From positions 62,001-126,000 of the forward strand of contig WSYJ01000152.1 of NCBI GenBank assembly GCA_020186115.1: a DNA stretch of 64,000 bases. The letters run 5' to 3'. The stretch comes from Histomonas meleagridis (lineage: Eukaryota; Parabasalia; Tritrichomonadida; Dientamoebidae). Shown piece by piece: positions 1-10,058 of this stretch. How positions within the stretch are numbered: the first letter of the stretch is position 1; every line of letters starts with the position of its first letter. Both the position numbers and the translations under genes were made by a program. The notes below the pieces were generated by a model. That model worked only from the letters and a program-made list of their open reading frames with translations, ran no database searches and was not told the origin of the DNA.

Positions 1-341
1 ACAAAGTAAAAAAAATTGTTCAGAAAAAATTATTAATCAATATTTGTTTCATTATTATTTTTTTGATTTAAATTTTTTAAATACAATTTCTTTTAGCTAG
101 GGAAGAAGCTTTCATGCAAAGTTATCAAGTTTTACCAATTAATGGTTTTCAAAATTGGTTAAATACTCAATTTGTTTAATGTAATTTTAACTGTTGTTTG
201 TTTGTTTTTAATATGTATTTAAAGAAAATATTGTCTATAGCTTTCGAAACCTAATTGGTTTTCAGTAAAGCTATTATTCATGAAATTGAAATTTAATTTT
301 ATTTATTATATAATAGGAAAAGTTTTGTAAAATTATTGTTT
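1..341. other. A/T-rich flank downstream of ankyrin gene 1
   Basis: No gene can be supported. On the plus strand about 30 open codons end at a TAA near 179 and follow a pyrimidine-rich stretch ending in TTTTAG. This could be the last exon of a gene lying outside the window, but the trichomonad 3' splice consensus (ACTAACACACAG) is absent, so I leave it uncalled. Confidence 0.4.
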
Positions 342-2428
342 TTAAAAGCCTTTATTAAAACCAAAGCCAAATCCATAGTTCATTGGATTTACCTTGCGAA
401 CTTCATTAAGTTTATCTTCATTGTATTTAATTCCCTTTTGTCTTTTAAGAAGTTTAACCACATCATTTTTATTATATTCGGAAGCCCTTAATATTGCAGT
501 CATTTCTTGATTGTCTTGTGCGTTAATATCAATTCCTTTTTGTTTTAGAAGAATTTTAACAACATCTTTTTTTCCAATTTTAGATGCTTTGATAAGTGCT
601 GTTTGAAATCATTTAAATAATTACCAAATAATATATTAAAACAGAAAATTATTAATATAAATTTTAAATTTAATAAAAAAATATCTTTAGCATTTACATC
701 AATATCTTTTTGTTGAAGGAGTAATTGTAATATTTCGATACGTAGTTTTTTAACATCACTTGAAAATATAATCATTCTGAATTTATCATCTTGAAATGCA
801 TACATTAGTGCTGTTTCAAATATTTTTAATGATTTCCATATAATATTTTAAATCATTAAATTATTAAAATATACATTAAACAAAATAAATTTACATCTTT
901 AGCATTAATATCAATTCCTTCTTGTTTAAGAAGTAATGTTACTATTTCTTTTTTACAAAATGTTGCATACATTAAAACTGTTTTAAATTATTTGTATAAA
1001 TTCCATATTTTATAAATAAAATTCAAATTAATAAAAATATATTTAAATAAAATAAAAAAATATCTTGTGCATTGATATCAATTCCTTCTTGTTCAAGAAG
1101 TAATTTGACCATTTCCGTTTTGCCATATTCACATGCTAAAATAAGTGCTGTTTTAAATCATTTGAATGAAAACCATATTTTATGAAGAAATTTTAAATTA
1201 TTTATAAAATCATTATGTGAATTCAAGAAATATCTTTTTCATTTAAATCAATTTTCGCATTTTCAAGAAGTAACTTAACTATTTCCGTATAACCATTTCT
1301 TGATGCATACATAAATGGTGTTTCATATATTAGTTAAAATATCCAAATATTAATATGAAATATCAAATTATTGATATAAACATTATCTTTAGCATATATA
1401 TCAAATTTATTACTTTCAAGAAATTCCTTAAAGATTTCAATTTTTTCATTTGTAGCTCCCATTCCATAATAAAGAGCTGTATGAATTAATTTTTATATAT
1501 TCCAAAAAATATTTTCAATTATTATAACAATGAAATAAACATTAATTAAAAACAATAAAAATCTTTAATGTTGACATCAATTCCTTTATTTTTAAGAAGC
1601 AATTTAACAATTTCTTTTTTATTAAATTCAGTCTTATTAATTTTAATATGAGATAAAGCATCCATTAGTATTGTTTGAAAAAATTAAAGCAATTTCCAAA
1701 TATTATATTGAAATTGAATATTTGTTAAATAGACTTTAAATAAATAAAATAAGCGTTTTTATCATTTAGATTTATTCCTTTTTGCTCAAGAAGTAATTTA
1801 AATACGTTGATTTGATTTGTTGATAAAGATACTGATATAGCTGTTTGAATTATAATGAAAAAACATGAAATATTTTAAGGAAATATTATATTATCTAAAA
1901 AAATTAATTATAAAATAAATAAATATCCACAGCATTAATATCGATTCCTTTATTAATAAGTAATTTAACAAGTTCGATACCTTTTGTTACTGCAAAGATT
2001 AAAGCTGTTCTATACAATATTAAAAAATCCCAAATATTATATTGATATTAGATAACACTAAAATAAACACCTTATATATTAAATAAACTTCTTTAGCATT
2101 GATATCGATACCTTTTTGTTCAAGAAGCAATTTAACTATTTCTATATTATTATTTTCAGATGATCTTATAAGTGCTGTGTAATATATTTTGAATAAATTC
2201 CAAATATTATTTTGAAATATTAAATTATTAAAATAAATTTTAAATAAAACAATTAAATATCTTTAGCATTAATATCAATTCCTTCTTGTTCAAGAAGTAA
2301 TTGAACTATTTCTATATCACCTTTTTGAGATGCTATCATAAGTGCTGTTTGAAATATTTAAAATAATTTCCAAATATTATTTTGAAATATAAAATTATTA
2401 AAATAAATCTCATATAAAATAAATATAT
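342..2428 (-). repeat. Ankyrin-unit plus insert array of gene 1
   Basis: The codon aligned with Val of the conserved (I/V)VKLLLEQ motif recurs at 2476, 2306, 2136, 1969, 1802, 1608, 1432, 1279, 1109, 942, 730, 560 and 458. The spacings differ (170, 170, 167, 167, 194, 176, 153, 170, 167, 212, 170, 102). The differences are explained by whole codons gained or lost in the ankyrin exons, giving exon lengths of 99, 102, 108, 126 and 144 nt. The non-coding insert stays at 68 nt, except for one of 51 nt and one absent. Confidence 0.85.
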
Positions 2429-3559
2429 ATCTTTCTCATTAATATCAATCACATTTTGTTTTAGAATATATTCAACAAGTTCTATATTTTTGGAAATGAC
2501 GGAATTTATTAAAGATTCTTTCGGGAATTCTTTTCCTTTTATAGCATACTTTAATATATATAAATTTCCACATGTGATTATTGCTGAGATAACTTTATTA
2601 TTAATTTTAAGTCCTTTTTCAATCAAAAATGAGAAAATTTCATAATTATCAGATTGAATACATATTATACATAAATCATTTAAGTTATTTTCATTTATCT
2701 CTTCTGGATTTTTATCATATAGATAATGAAAGATATCATTTCGAGTGAATTCTATTGCTACTTCAAATAATTCTTTAATTTTTATGATATTTTTTTCACA
2801 AAGATGAACCATTTCTATATTTCCTCCTGCAACTGCATATTTCCCTACATCTGTTAAATTACTACCATTTAACATTAAAAATTTGAAACATTTGATTGAT
2901 CCATAAAATGCACTATAATTAATTAATGAAGTATTTCCATCATTAACAATTCCTTTCTCATATACATATTGTTTGATATTTTGATTATAATCAAAGTTTG
3001 GTTGTGATGCAATTTCTTGGAGCTTTTCCACATCATCATTTTGAATTATAATAGATATATCTGATGGGATTTCTATAAAGTTTCGATTATTATTTGAATA
3101 TTTTTTGTTAATATATCTTTTTGCTTCTTCAAAGTTTTTCTCCTTAAGAATTTTAAATAAATTCATATCATATCCATGAATAAAAAAATCCATTTTTATT
3201 AATCCGGCTTCTTTAAGTTCTGCAAGAAGATAATTTGATTCTCCAGTATATATATTTTTGGTCTTTAAATATTGCTCAAAAATATTAAAAATTTGTGGAT
3301 TTTTATTTAAAATATGTTCCTCTTTTGTTTCAAGTGCTTTTAAATAATTAATATATATCATTGTATCCTTGATTTGGGACACAAAAGATGAGTAAATGCA
3401 ATGACATATGATATAATTAAATGATATCGGGGTTGATTGATCAAAGTATTGCATTGTTGTTTGGACTGATGATTCAATATTTTCATTTTCTAGATTAAAT
3501 ATGATTTGGTGAATTGATTGTATATAATTAATTTCAGATTGTTCTTGGTTTGTTCCCAT
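342..3559 (-). CDS. DUF3447/ankyrin-repeat protein, gene 1, coding units interrupted by 11 short inserts
   Basis: The first exon runs uninterrupted from the ATG at 3559 to about 2429. It encodes some 375 residues of the DUF3447-type helical N-terminus with ankyrin-like units at its end. It is followed by twelve more ankyrin units down to a TAA at 342; the last residues are rich in Gly and Phe. The units read in one continuous ankyrin frame only if the inserts between them are skipped: ten inserts are 68 nt and one is 51 nt. The final two units (positions 560 to 458) are joined directly without any insert and stay in frame, which shows what the mature repeat looks like (34 codons). Ankyrin proteins act by protein-protein binding; the partner is unknown. 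An initiator-like TCACTTTTCC lies just upstream. Alternative: a recently decayed pseudogene, which the fixed insert length argues against. Confidence 0.75.
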
Positions 3560-3566
3560 TGTCTGA

Positions 3567-3576
3567 GGAAAAGTGA
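3567..3576 (-). promoter_or_regulatory. Initiator-like element of ankyrin gene 1
   Basis: TCACTTTTCC on the minus strand, 8 nt before the ATG. It matches the general TCA(C/T)(T/A) form of trichomonad initiators and recurs before several other genes in this window. Confidence 0.4.
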
Positions 3577-4043
3577 AAATTAATTATAATTTAGTCAAAG
3601 GGTGCCCCAAAATAACAATTAAAATGTGTGATTAACCTATCAATCGAAAGGATTAATTTTTATTTAAATGCAAAATTTATAATCAGCATAATAAATGTTA
3701 TGATATAAGTTTTATAAAGAAATATTTGATATTAACCATTCGGATAAAATTTTATTTTTTTCTTTTCAATTATCTTATATTTAATTTTTATTTTGAAATC
3801 AACAATTAAAGCATACTTAATAACAATTTCTACAGTTTTGATATCAATTTTTTTTGGTAGACAAGAAATAAAACAAGTTAGAAACTTTTCACCGAAAATT
3901 TAACAAACAGCTTTTTGAATTTTTTATGTTCATGTAAACTATATAATACTTTTGAAAATTTTCTGTCACCAAATAAATTGGCTGAGGATCAAGTTTTTGA
4001 TAGAACGTAAGTGTTAAACAAAAGTTTACGTAACGTGCGTTCA
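3577..4043. other. Divergent intergenic region
   Basis: A/T-rich spacer between the divergent ankyrin gene 1 and the prominin-like gene. It holds a C-rich box (GTGCCCCAAAA near 3603) of the type listed among the findings. The open frames crossing 3889-4237 on the minus strand lie opposite the prominin-like gene and look like shadows. Confidence 0.5.
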
Positions 4044-6011
4044 ATGCTTTTTTGTAGCTTTCTGTTCCTCTTTTGGAGCAATGCTCGAAGTGAGGAAAGA
4101 TGTTCGTTTGCAACACCGGGTCCTCTCCAAGATTCAATAATAAAAATCGGTACACCTTCATTATCAATTGCAAGAATTATAGGTTTTCCCACAGTTGACT
4201 CGATTGACTTATCAAATTTCAACTCTGATGATCTCATGCCATATTTGTATGGAAAAGCTGGTTTTGCAGTTGTACTTCTTGTACTTTTTGTATTAATGCT
4301 TCTATACTACATTATTCTGAATTGTGTATCATGTTGTTGCTGTAGGCCAAAAAACAGCAAAAAGCAAACATGTATGCAAGTTTTCTTTCTTTTAATTTCT
4401 GTTGTTTTACTAATTGTTTCTGCAATTTTAACATTTATAGCTGTTGTTTCCATCCTCAAAGGTCTTAACGAGTTTACTTCAGAGCCTACGCACATTTCGA
4501 ATACCATTGAAACCGTTGCCAATGCCGCAAATTCAATTTCCGACAATAGTTTTAATCTCATAAATTATTCATTAGTACAAATTGACAAAAACTTAAGCAC
4601 TCTTGTCAACATACTTATTCAAGCATCCACAGTTTCCAATGTGGCATCTGCCGTCAGTGATTATCTTGATACTTATACCAATTATTTCAAGTCAAACTCT
4701 CCCACAATTGAGCCAGATTACAAAGCAGTCCGCGGCTACTTCGAAAAAAAGCAAAGTATTTCTGATCTTAATTTTATTGATACAAGTTTAACCGTAACAG
4801 CACCAGGCATCAAAGAAATCACACGTAAACTCACTGACAATGCCGGGGACCTTACGAAGATCTCTAAAGAAGCGCAAACGACCATTACTGACAATATTCA
4901 ATCAGCCCAAAATGAGATATCGAAATATGAAAAAAGTATTTCATCTGAAATAAATGGAATTTATGACATCAATTCGACGTTACAAGGCTATGTGAGCACA
5001 TTTGTCCACTATATTCATATTGCTAAGCCATATATCTCATTAGTTTCAATTGTTGCCACCATTTTCATTATATTATTTTCGATCATATTTTTCATCTTTT
5101 TCTTTTGTAACAATTGTTTTTCACGATGTATAATGGGACGATTTTCATTAATTGGGATATTATTAGATATCTTTATTGTTATACCCGGTGCAATATTTGG
5201 GTTATTATTCTTTGTCTTAAATGATAATTGTCAATCATTAGATGTAACATTAGGTAACATTGCAGGTAATGCAACTGGAATTCCAAGTAATAATTTTACT
5301 TCAATGTTAGTATGCGAAGTCGAAAGACCAATTTTCGAAATGGGCCTTGAACGATTATTTGATTATCAATCAGTATTAAATGGACTTGATGAAGTTGTCA
5401 TACAAATGACTGATGCCTTTGACTTAAGTACATTTTCACATACGTTACAACAATTACGTAATTTTAGTGAAGGTAATATTTGGAGTAAAGTTTTCACAAG
5501 TAATAACATTATATTTCAACATGAAGAAAACACTGATAAATTACGTATTAAATATAAAGATGATGAAGAAACACTTATACAACTTAATAATTTAGATAAA
5601 TCGATTGATAAACATGATGAAGACTTAACTAAAACTGGTGAGAAAATGAAAGTTGTAACAAATTATGTCAATGATGTTATAGTTACTATTGATACAACCA
5701 AAAATAAAGTTGTTGGAATAGGTAATGAATTAATAGATAAGGCTAAAGTTATTGTCAATGATGGATTTAACTCTATCAAATGTACCGAATTTAAATGTAT
5801 TTACTCACCAATAAAAAATGGTTTATGCGTACACTTCACTGACGGAATGGCTTATTGGTTAATGGGCGTGATATTCTTCGTAATAGGAGGAATATTAACA
5901 CCAATCATTGGTTTGTGGAGAAGGAAATCAATGGGAAAGGTGCAGGTGTACAACGAAAATGATGACTACTATGAGGATAAGGAATTCGATAAGTTCGGCA
6001 ATAATTACTGA
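4044..6011 (+). CDS. Prominin-like five-transmembrane surface protein
   Basis: 655 residues from the ATG at 4044; an upstream in-frame GTG is not a credible start in a eukaryote. A signal peptide (residues 1-16) is followed by a short ectodomain and TM1 (about 73-93). A Cys cluster CVSCCCC precedes a small basic loop and TM2 (111-137). A large loop rich in helix and N-glycosylation sites leads to TM3 (about 330-354), a second Cys-rich loop (CNNCFSRC), TM4 (366-391), another large loop and TM5 (about 603-622) with an acidic, Tyr-rich tail. Signal peptide, five membrane segments, two big extracellular loops and Cys-rich small loops are the hallmark of prominins, cholesterol-binding proteins of plasma-membrane protrusions. 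Sequence identity is low, so the assignment rests on topology; a tweety-like protein is the alternative. Confidence 0.6.
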   Translation: MLFCSFLFLFWSNARSEERCSFATPGPLQDSIIKIGTPSLSIARIIGFPTVDSIDLSNFNSDDLMPYLYGKAGFAVVLLVLFVLMLLYYIILNCVSCCCCRPKNSKKQTCMQVFFLLISVVLLIVSAILTFIAVVSILKGLNEFTSEPTHISNTIETVANAANSISDNSFNLINYSLVQIDKNLSTLVNILIQASTVSNVASAVSDYLDTYTNYFKSNSPTIEPDYKAVRGYFEKKQSISDLNFIDTSLTVTAPGIKEITRKLTDNAGDLTKISKEAQTTITDNIQSAQNEISKYEKSISSEINGIYDINSTLQGYVSTFVHYIHIAKPYISLVSIVATIFIILFSIIFFIFFFCNNCFSRCIMGRFSLIGILLDIFIVIPGAIFGLLFFVLNDNCQSLDVTLGNIAGNATGIPSNNFTSMLVCEVERPIFEMGLERLFDYQSVLNGLDEVVIQMTDAFDLSTFSHTLQQLRNFSEGNIWSKVFTSNNIIFQHEENTDKLRIKYKDDEETLIQLNNLDKSIDKHDEDLTKTGEKMKVVTNYVNDVIVTIDTTKNKVVGIGNELIDKAKVIVNDGFNSIKCTEFKCIYSPIKNGLCVHFTDGMAYWLMGVIFFVIGGILTPIIGLWRRKSMGKVQVYNENDDYYEDKEFDKFGNNY

Positions 6012-6456
6012 TTGTTATGTAAGTAAAAATTTTAAATGTTTTCCTTAATAAAATTTAAAATCATTAAAAAAAAATGTTAAAATTGTCATAGTTCGGATGT
6101 TCATTTGTGTGTTAAGAGTAATGTAAGCGAAAAAAATGTAACTCTCAAAAAATGAACATTATCCTTAATAAAAACAAGCCAATTTTTTTGATGCTACAGA
6201 GGTACATTAATAAATATAATTTTGTGTTTTATTTTTAAAAAATTTGAAATCTCAAATTTATTGATTTTTTTCGAAATTCTTAAAATATTGAAATATTTTT
6301 ATCATAGTAGAATATTTTGGTTTCTTTTTTATCAAATAATGTTAAAGTTAAAATGTTGAATTTTTTTTTGTGACGAAAAGAAAGAAAAGGAAGCCGTTTA
6401 TTCCATACATGATTGTACTGGTGCACCCCAAATTCGGCGGCCAAAATCTTTGGTAA
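6012..6456. other. Intergenic region with a stem-loop and a C-rich box
   Basis: No coding potential. It contains the long inverted repeat described separately (6095-6164), and GTGCACCCCAAAT at 6421 followed by CGGCGGCC and then the ATG at 6457, a layout shared with other promoters here. Confidence 0.5.
6095..6164. repeat. Long imperfect stem-loop
   Basis: Arms GGATGTTCATTT (6095-6106) and AAATGAACATTATCC (6150-6164) pair over 11-13 bp with one small bulge. Inside them TTAAGAGT (6112-6119) faces ACTCTCAA (6140-6147). It lies about 85 nt after the stop of the prominin-like gene and could be a 3'-UTR structure, a terminator or a small RNA. Confidence 0.5.
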
Positions 6457-7881
6457 ATGTTAAATTTTAAAGCAAAGACAATAAATAAAAAAAAGAAAAA
6501 AACATTACACGAAGACATTGCATTAGCTGAGGAATCTATTGAGGAACAAGAACAATGTCATCATAAATGGGTGTTTCTAATTGATACTCTTACAAATTCT
6601 AAACAAAATGAGCAAGCATTATATGACTCTCTATGCAATATTAATATAGAATTCGATAAAGGACAAATACCAACATATGAATTTATAAATTCATTTGATT
6701 CAGATTTGATAACTTTTCTCTTTCAATTAATAATATTGAGAAGTATTCCTGTTAAAGTCAAGTCTATAGGTACTCTATCACGTTTAATTATTCACTATAA
6801 AGATTCTGTTCTGATGAAATTTCCACCAGAATATCTTCAAATTTTGCATCAAATCCTATCAAATCCACTGCTTCAAGGAGAAAGCCAATATATATTACTT
6901 TCTTATAATACATATCATTTTATATGGATGCTTTCAACCTTTCCCCAAATGCGCGAATTCATTCTTAATTCGCCAATTATTGAACTTTCATTAAATTATC
7001 TTAATTATTATTTACTTCGTATGAATGAAATTCAGTCACAAGATGATGTAGATACATTTATAAGAACAATTAAAGATCTTTTGACAATTTATACCAGTTA
7101 TATACAAATTGGATTCAAAAAAGAAATTTTAAGTCAAAAAAGATTATTAACATTAATAAAACAACTTTATAAACTTAACGATGAAACAATTATAAATATT
7201 TCTTCACAAACACTTAAAAGAATTTTTTGGGAAAAGCCAAAAATTATCGAAGAAAAAATATTTAAATATGGAATAATTGATGAAATTTTGGATTCTCTTT
7301 ATAACTATTGTAATTATCGATCACTTGATATAATAACGGAATTACTTTTATCCGAAATAACTGAATATAAAAGAATATTAATTAGTAAAATTGATTTACC
7401 ATTCATTATTCAAATGTTATCTAATCCTAATATGGATGATAAAACATTTGAATCATTATTACTACTTTTAACATATTACATTGATGCTTTTGGTGCTTTG
7501 CCACCGAATTTTCCTGTTGATCATGTTTTAAATATCATAAAAATGACTTTCGATAATATCGAGAAATCAAATAGCATACATGAGCATTGCGCTTATTTGT
7601 TTTTGCATATTTTGGATGGGCTTGATCCTGCACAACTCGGAAATTTGTTCCCAAATCAGTTTTGGGATCTATTTATTGATATTTTGTTGTCTTCGCAAGA
7701 GATAACAATTGAAAAGGCAATTCAAACATTCAAATGTTTATTGAAAAAGTGCTCGTTCAATTATAGGGAAACATATTTCTTTGGTAATAGCGTTATTAAC
7801 TTTTTAGATGAAGTTGGGTTTAATCCAAACTTTGTTGAAACAGTTGATCGTATAAAAGAGAATTATTATAAAGAACAATAA
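6457..7881 (+). CDS. Armadillo/HEAT-like helical repeat protein
   Basis: 474 residues. A lysine-rich N-terminus (residues 5-16, KAKTINKKKKK) and an acidic helix precede a solenoid of paired amphipathic helices of about 40-45 residues, in the style of armadillo repeats. The basic tail followed by acidic helix resembles an importin-alpha IBB plus ARM layout, but the ARM signature residues are weak, so a role in nuclear import is only a guess. No catalytic motif is visible. The stop overlaps a TAATAAA poly(A)-like signal. It is the single gene between a C-rich promoter box and the convergent adenylate-kinase-like gene. Confidence 0.5.
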   Translation: MLNFKAKTINKKKKKTLHEDIALAEESIEEQEQCHHKWVFLIDTLTNSKQNEQALYDSLCNINIEFDKGQIPTYEFINSFDSDLITFLFQLIILRSIPVKVKSIGTLSRLIIHYKDSVLMKFPPEYLQILHQILSNPLLQGESQYILLSYNTYHFIWMLSTFPQMREFILNSPIIELSLNYLNYYLLRMNEIQSQDDVDTFIRTIKDLLTIYTSYIQIGFKKEILSQKRLLTLIKQLYKLNDETIINISSQTLKRIFWEKPKIIEEKIFKYGIIDEILDSLYNYCNYRSLDIITELLLSEITEYKRILISKIDLPFIIQMLSNPNMDDKTFESLLLLLTYYIDAFGALPPNFPVDHVLNIIKMTFDNIEKSNSIHEHCAYLFLHILDGLDPAQLGNLFPNQFWDLFIDILLSSQEITIEKAIQTFKCLLKKCSFNYRETYFFGNSVINFLDEVGFNPNFVETVDRIKENYYKEQ

Positions 7882-8019
7882 TAAAGATATAACATATTTT
7901 ATTAATTTGAGATAAATATAATTTATATGAATGTTATTAAAAAAAAATTTCATTAAAGAATTGTGGAAATGATAAAATAATAAATAATTTTATTTATATC
8001 GTGAATAGCTTCTAATAAT

Positions 8020-8751
8020 TTATACAATTTCTTGAATAAAATTTTGGATATTTCTAAAAACTTCGTCAGGTTCTCGATTTCCATCAATTTTTGCAGCTTT
8101 CCCAAGTGAGTTGAAATGATCGAAAACTTGTTCTAATTCCTCATGAAGTGATTGGATCTCAAGTCGAATTTCATCATACTCACTTTTTTCTGCAAATTCA
8201 GGGTCTTGCTTTAAGAGGCTTTCAAAAAGAAATTCGGTTGGAACATCAAGAAATATAACAAATGTAATATCACAAACAATTTTTTCAAATTCTTCTGCTT
8301 GTTCAATGTTCATAGGAAATCCGCTAATGACGTAAGAGTTTTTGTTTTGAGAAATGATTTCTTCCTTTAATATATTTACATATGTTTCTTCAGATTCTTG
8401 ATCTTCTGAATCATAATGAAGCAGCTCAGCTGCATCAATGTAGCCCATATTATATTCATTGACAATTTTTTCTGATTGTGTTCTTTTACCACTTCCTGGT
8501 TCGCCAATTAAAAAAATAATTGTTTTCCCATCAAATCTTTCTGTTTGTTCATTTATTTCTTTGTTAGCTTCTTCCATTTCTGAGTAATATTCTGGTAGTC
8601 CTATTGATGCAGGAATCTCTTCTCTATGAACATATTCTTCACCATCTTTTACGCGTCGTAATATAATTACTTTTTGCTTTGTAGGGATACGGGGTGTTCG
8701 TTCAACTGGTGTTTTTTTGCGCACCACTTTTATAACTCTTTTTGGTGGCAT
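8020..8751 (-). CDS. Adenylate kinase-like NTPase, probably degenerate
   Basis: 243 residues: a basic N-terminal extension of about 75 residues and then a P-loop NMP-kinase fold with an intact Walker A (GEPGSGKRTQ, about 81-90). The family's usual catalytic arginines are missing. The GFPR motif reads GFPMNIEQAEEF, the NMP-binding Arg after the first strand is replaced in DAAELLHYDSED, and the LID Arg-x-Asp-Asp region reads KSEYDE. The C-terminus aligns with the last helices of short cytosolic and flagellar adenylate kinases. I see a nucleotide-binding protein that has probably lost AMP phosphorylation; axonemal adenylate-kinase domains are often divergent like this. The stop overlaps TAAA. 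Confidence 0.7.
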   Translation of the reverse strand: MPPKRVIKVVRKKTPVERTPRIPTKQKVIILRRVKDGEEYVHREEIPASIGLPEYYSEMEEANKEINEQTERFDGKTIIFLIGEPGSGKRTQSEKIVNEYNMGYIDAAELLHYDSEDQESEETYVNILKEEIISQNKNSYVISGFPMNIEQAEEFEKIVCDITFVIFLDVPTEFLFESLLKQDPEFAEKSEYDEIRLEIQSLHEELEQVFDHFNSLGKAAKIDGNREPDEVFRNIQNFIQEIV

Positions 8752-8915
8752 TTGTAAAATACGTTATTTTTCTTGTATTTCATTTCAGCAAGAACTTTTT
8801 TCTTTTTCTTATTTTCTCTAAAAGAATATTTAAGAATCAACAATTTGAAAGCCTTTATCCAATTTTATTTTACAAATTATGTGTATTTGAAATCACATTT
8901 AATAAAACATAGCGT

Positions 8916-9755
8916 TTATTCCGGTATTACTGCGGGAGATTGTGACGGTGAATGTGGCGGTGACGGTGGTGGCCTATTTGGTCGTTCTATTAAGAAAAAT
9001 GTACTAAGCATCGATCGATCATATGGTATCAAAGATGACTTTTTTACCATTCTTCTCATCTGTTCATTCTTGGCGTCACTGATATCAATGATTGGCGCAG
9101 AGAGTTTTTCGATATCACCTGGTGTTAGTATGTTTGCTGCATCATACCAAGATGGATCAAAAATTTGTTCAAAATCATTGATAAAGAGCTCAAACGCTTT
9201 CATGGAGTTACCGCTAGCAATTGTGTCTGTCTGTGGGAAAATTGCTAGTGTAAAACAAACAGATAAATTATAAGAATTCATGTTATTAACCCCGGAGTTA
9301 TCGGCAATTTTTTTAAGATAATGCATAACATAGGCAAGAGCATTTCGTCGGGTGAGAGGGGAGTGCTCAAGAAGGTTTTTAAGTCGAGAATATATTGTTG
9401 GATCTTCAGAAAACAATTGAATAGTAGAATTGACCTCATCAGAGATGTCTTTGCCAATAAGGGGATCGAAACTTGATAAATTTTGTAGGTATTTTTTAAG
9501 TGCGCAGGCGATAACATTATTATCCATGTCTTCAAATTGGGTCCAATCCGTAACAGGCGCCCTATCCATGAAAGTGCATATCCTATCAACTTCTGATTTT
9601 CGTCCACTTAACCGAAATATCCCTTCTTGTTGATCTGCATTTCTTTCTTCGAGTCTGTTAATCAAGTTTGTAATAATAAATGGAATTTTCCCTTTATAGT
9701 TATGTAATGGCATTGAAAAAAAGTGCGGACCAGGGCGAGAGTCGATTATGGACAT
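8916..9755 (-). CDS. RhoGAP-domain protein
   Basis: 279 residues, most of them a single RhoGAP domain (about 8-205). The arginine-finger motif GIFRLSG is intact. The supporting lysine lies in ALKKYLQNL and the Asn helix in MNSYNLSVCFTLAIFP. A proline- and serine-rich tail ends the protein. It should stimulate GTP hydrolysis by Rac/Rho-type GTPases and so limit actin remodelling. With the CYRI and CARMIL homologues it is one of three actin-regulator genes in the window. There is no membrane segment or other domain. The stop overlaps TAAA. Confidence 0.85.
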   Translation of the reverse strand: MSIIDSRPGPHFFSMPLHNYKGKIPFIITNLINRLEERNADQQEGIFRLSGRKSEVDRICTFMDRAPVTDWTQFEDMDNNVIACALKKYLQNLSSFDPLIGKDISDEVNSTIQLFSEDPTIYSRLKNLLEHSPLTRRNALAYVMHYLKKIADNSGVNNMNSYNLSVCFTLAIFPQTDTIASGNSMKAFELFINDFEQIFDPSWYDAANILTPGDIEKLSAPIIDISDAKNEQMRRMVKKSSLIPYDRSMLSTFFLIERPNRPPPSPPHSPSQSPAVIPE

Positions 9756-10058
9756 CTTTCTTTCAGATTTAAATAAACGTTCTCAAAAGCGATTTTAACG
9801 TATTCTACAAACCATATTAATAAACGGTTCCTTATTGCCATGGGGTACCTCAAAGTGCCACTTTTTTAAAGCTCAAAATTTGTTGATTTACATAGTAACA
9901 AAATACAAAATTATTTAATTGTCTAATATATTTTAAATGTCTTTAAAAAATCAATTCAAAATATTATCAAGGAAAAATTACCTTGAATTTAATGTGGAAT
10001 ATGTGAAGAGATTCGAATCTCTTGGCCACATGTCACTTTTTTTAGTCAAATCTGACTA
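9756..10058. other. Divergent promoter region between RhoGAP and ankyrin gene 2
   Basis: Holds a C-rich box (GGTACCTCAAAG near 9844), a CCACTTTTTT element at 9860, the palindrome at 10001-10031 and an initiator-like TCACTTTTTTTA at 10033, about 25 nt before the ankyrin ATG. Confidence 0.5.
10001..10031. promoter_or_regulatory. Palindrome upstream of ankyrin gene 2
   Basis: A perfect 18-nt palindrome, AAGAGATTCGAATCTCTT (10006-10023), is flanked by ATGTG and CACAT, which extend the stem to 14 bp with a three-base bulge. It ends directly at the initiator-like TCACTTTT. It could be a factor-binding site or a hairpin in the DNA. Confidence 0.45.

Noticed and set aside
1-179. Plus-strand C-terminal coding tail
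   Set aside because: Only about 30 codons, no start, no splice consensus and no family match.
342-2480. Simple pseudogene interpretation because of stops between units
   Set aside because: Fixed 68-nt insert length, whole-codon exon indels and preserved ankyrin residues in three genes argue for removal of the inserts rather than decay, although RNA proof is missing.
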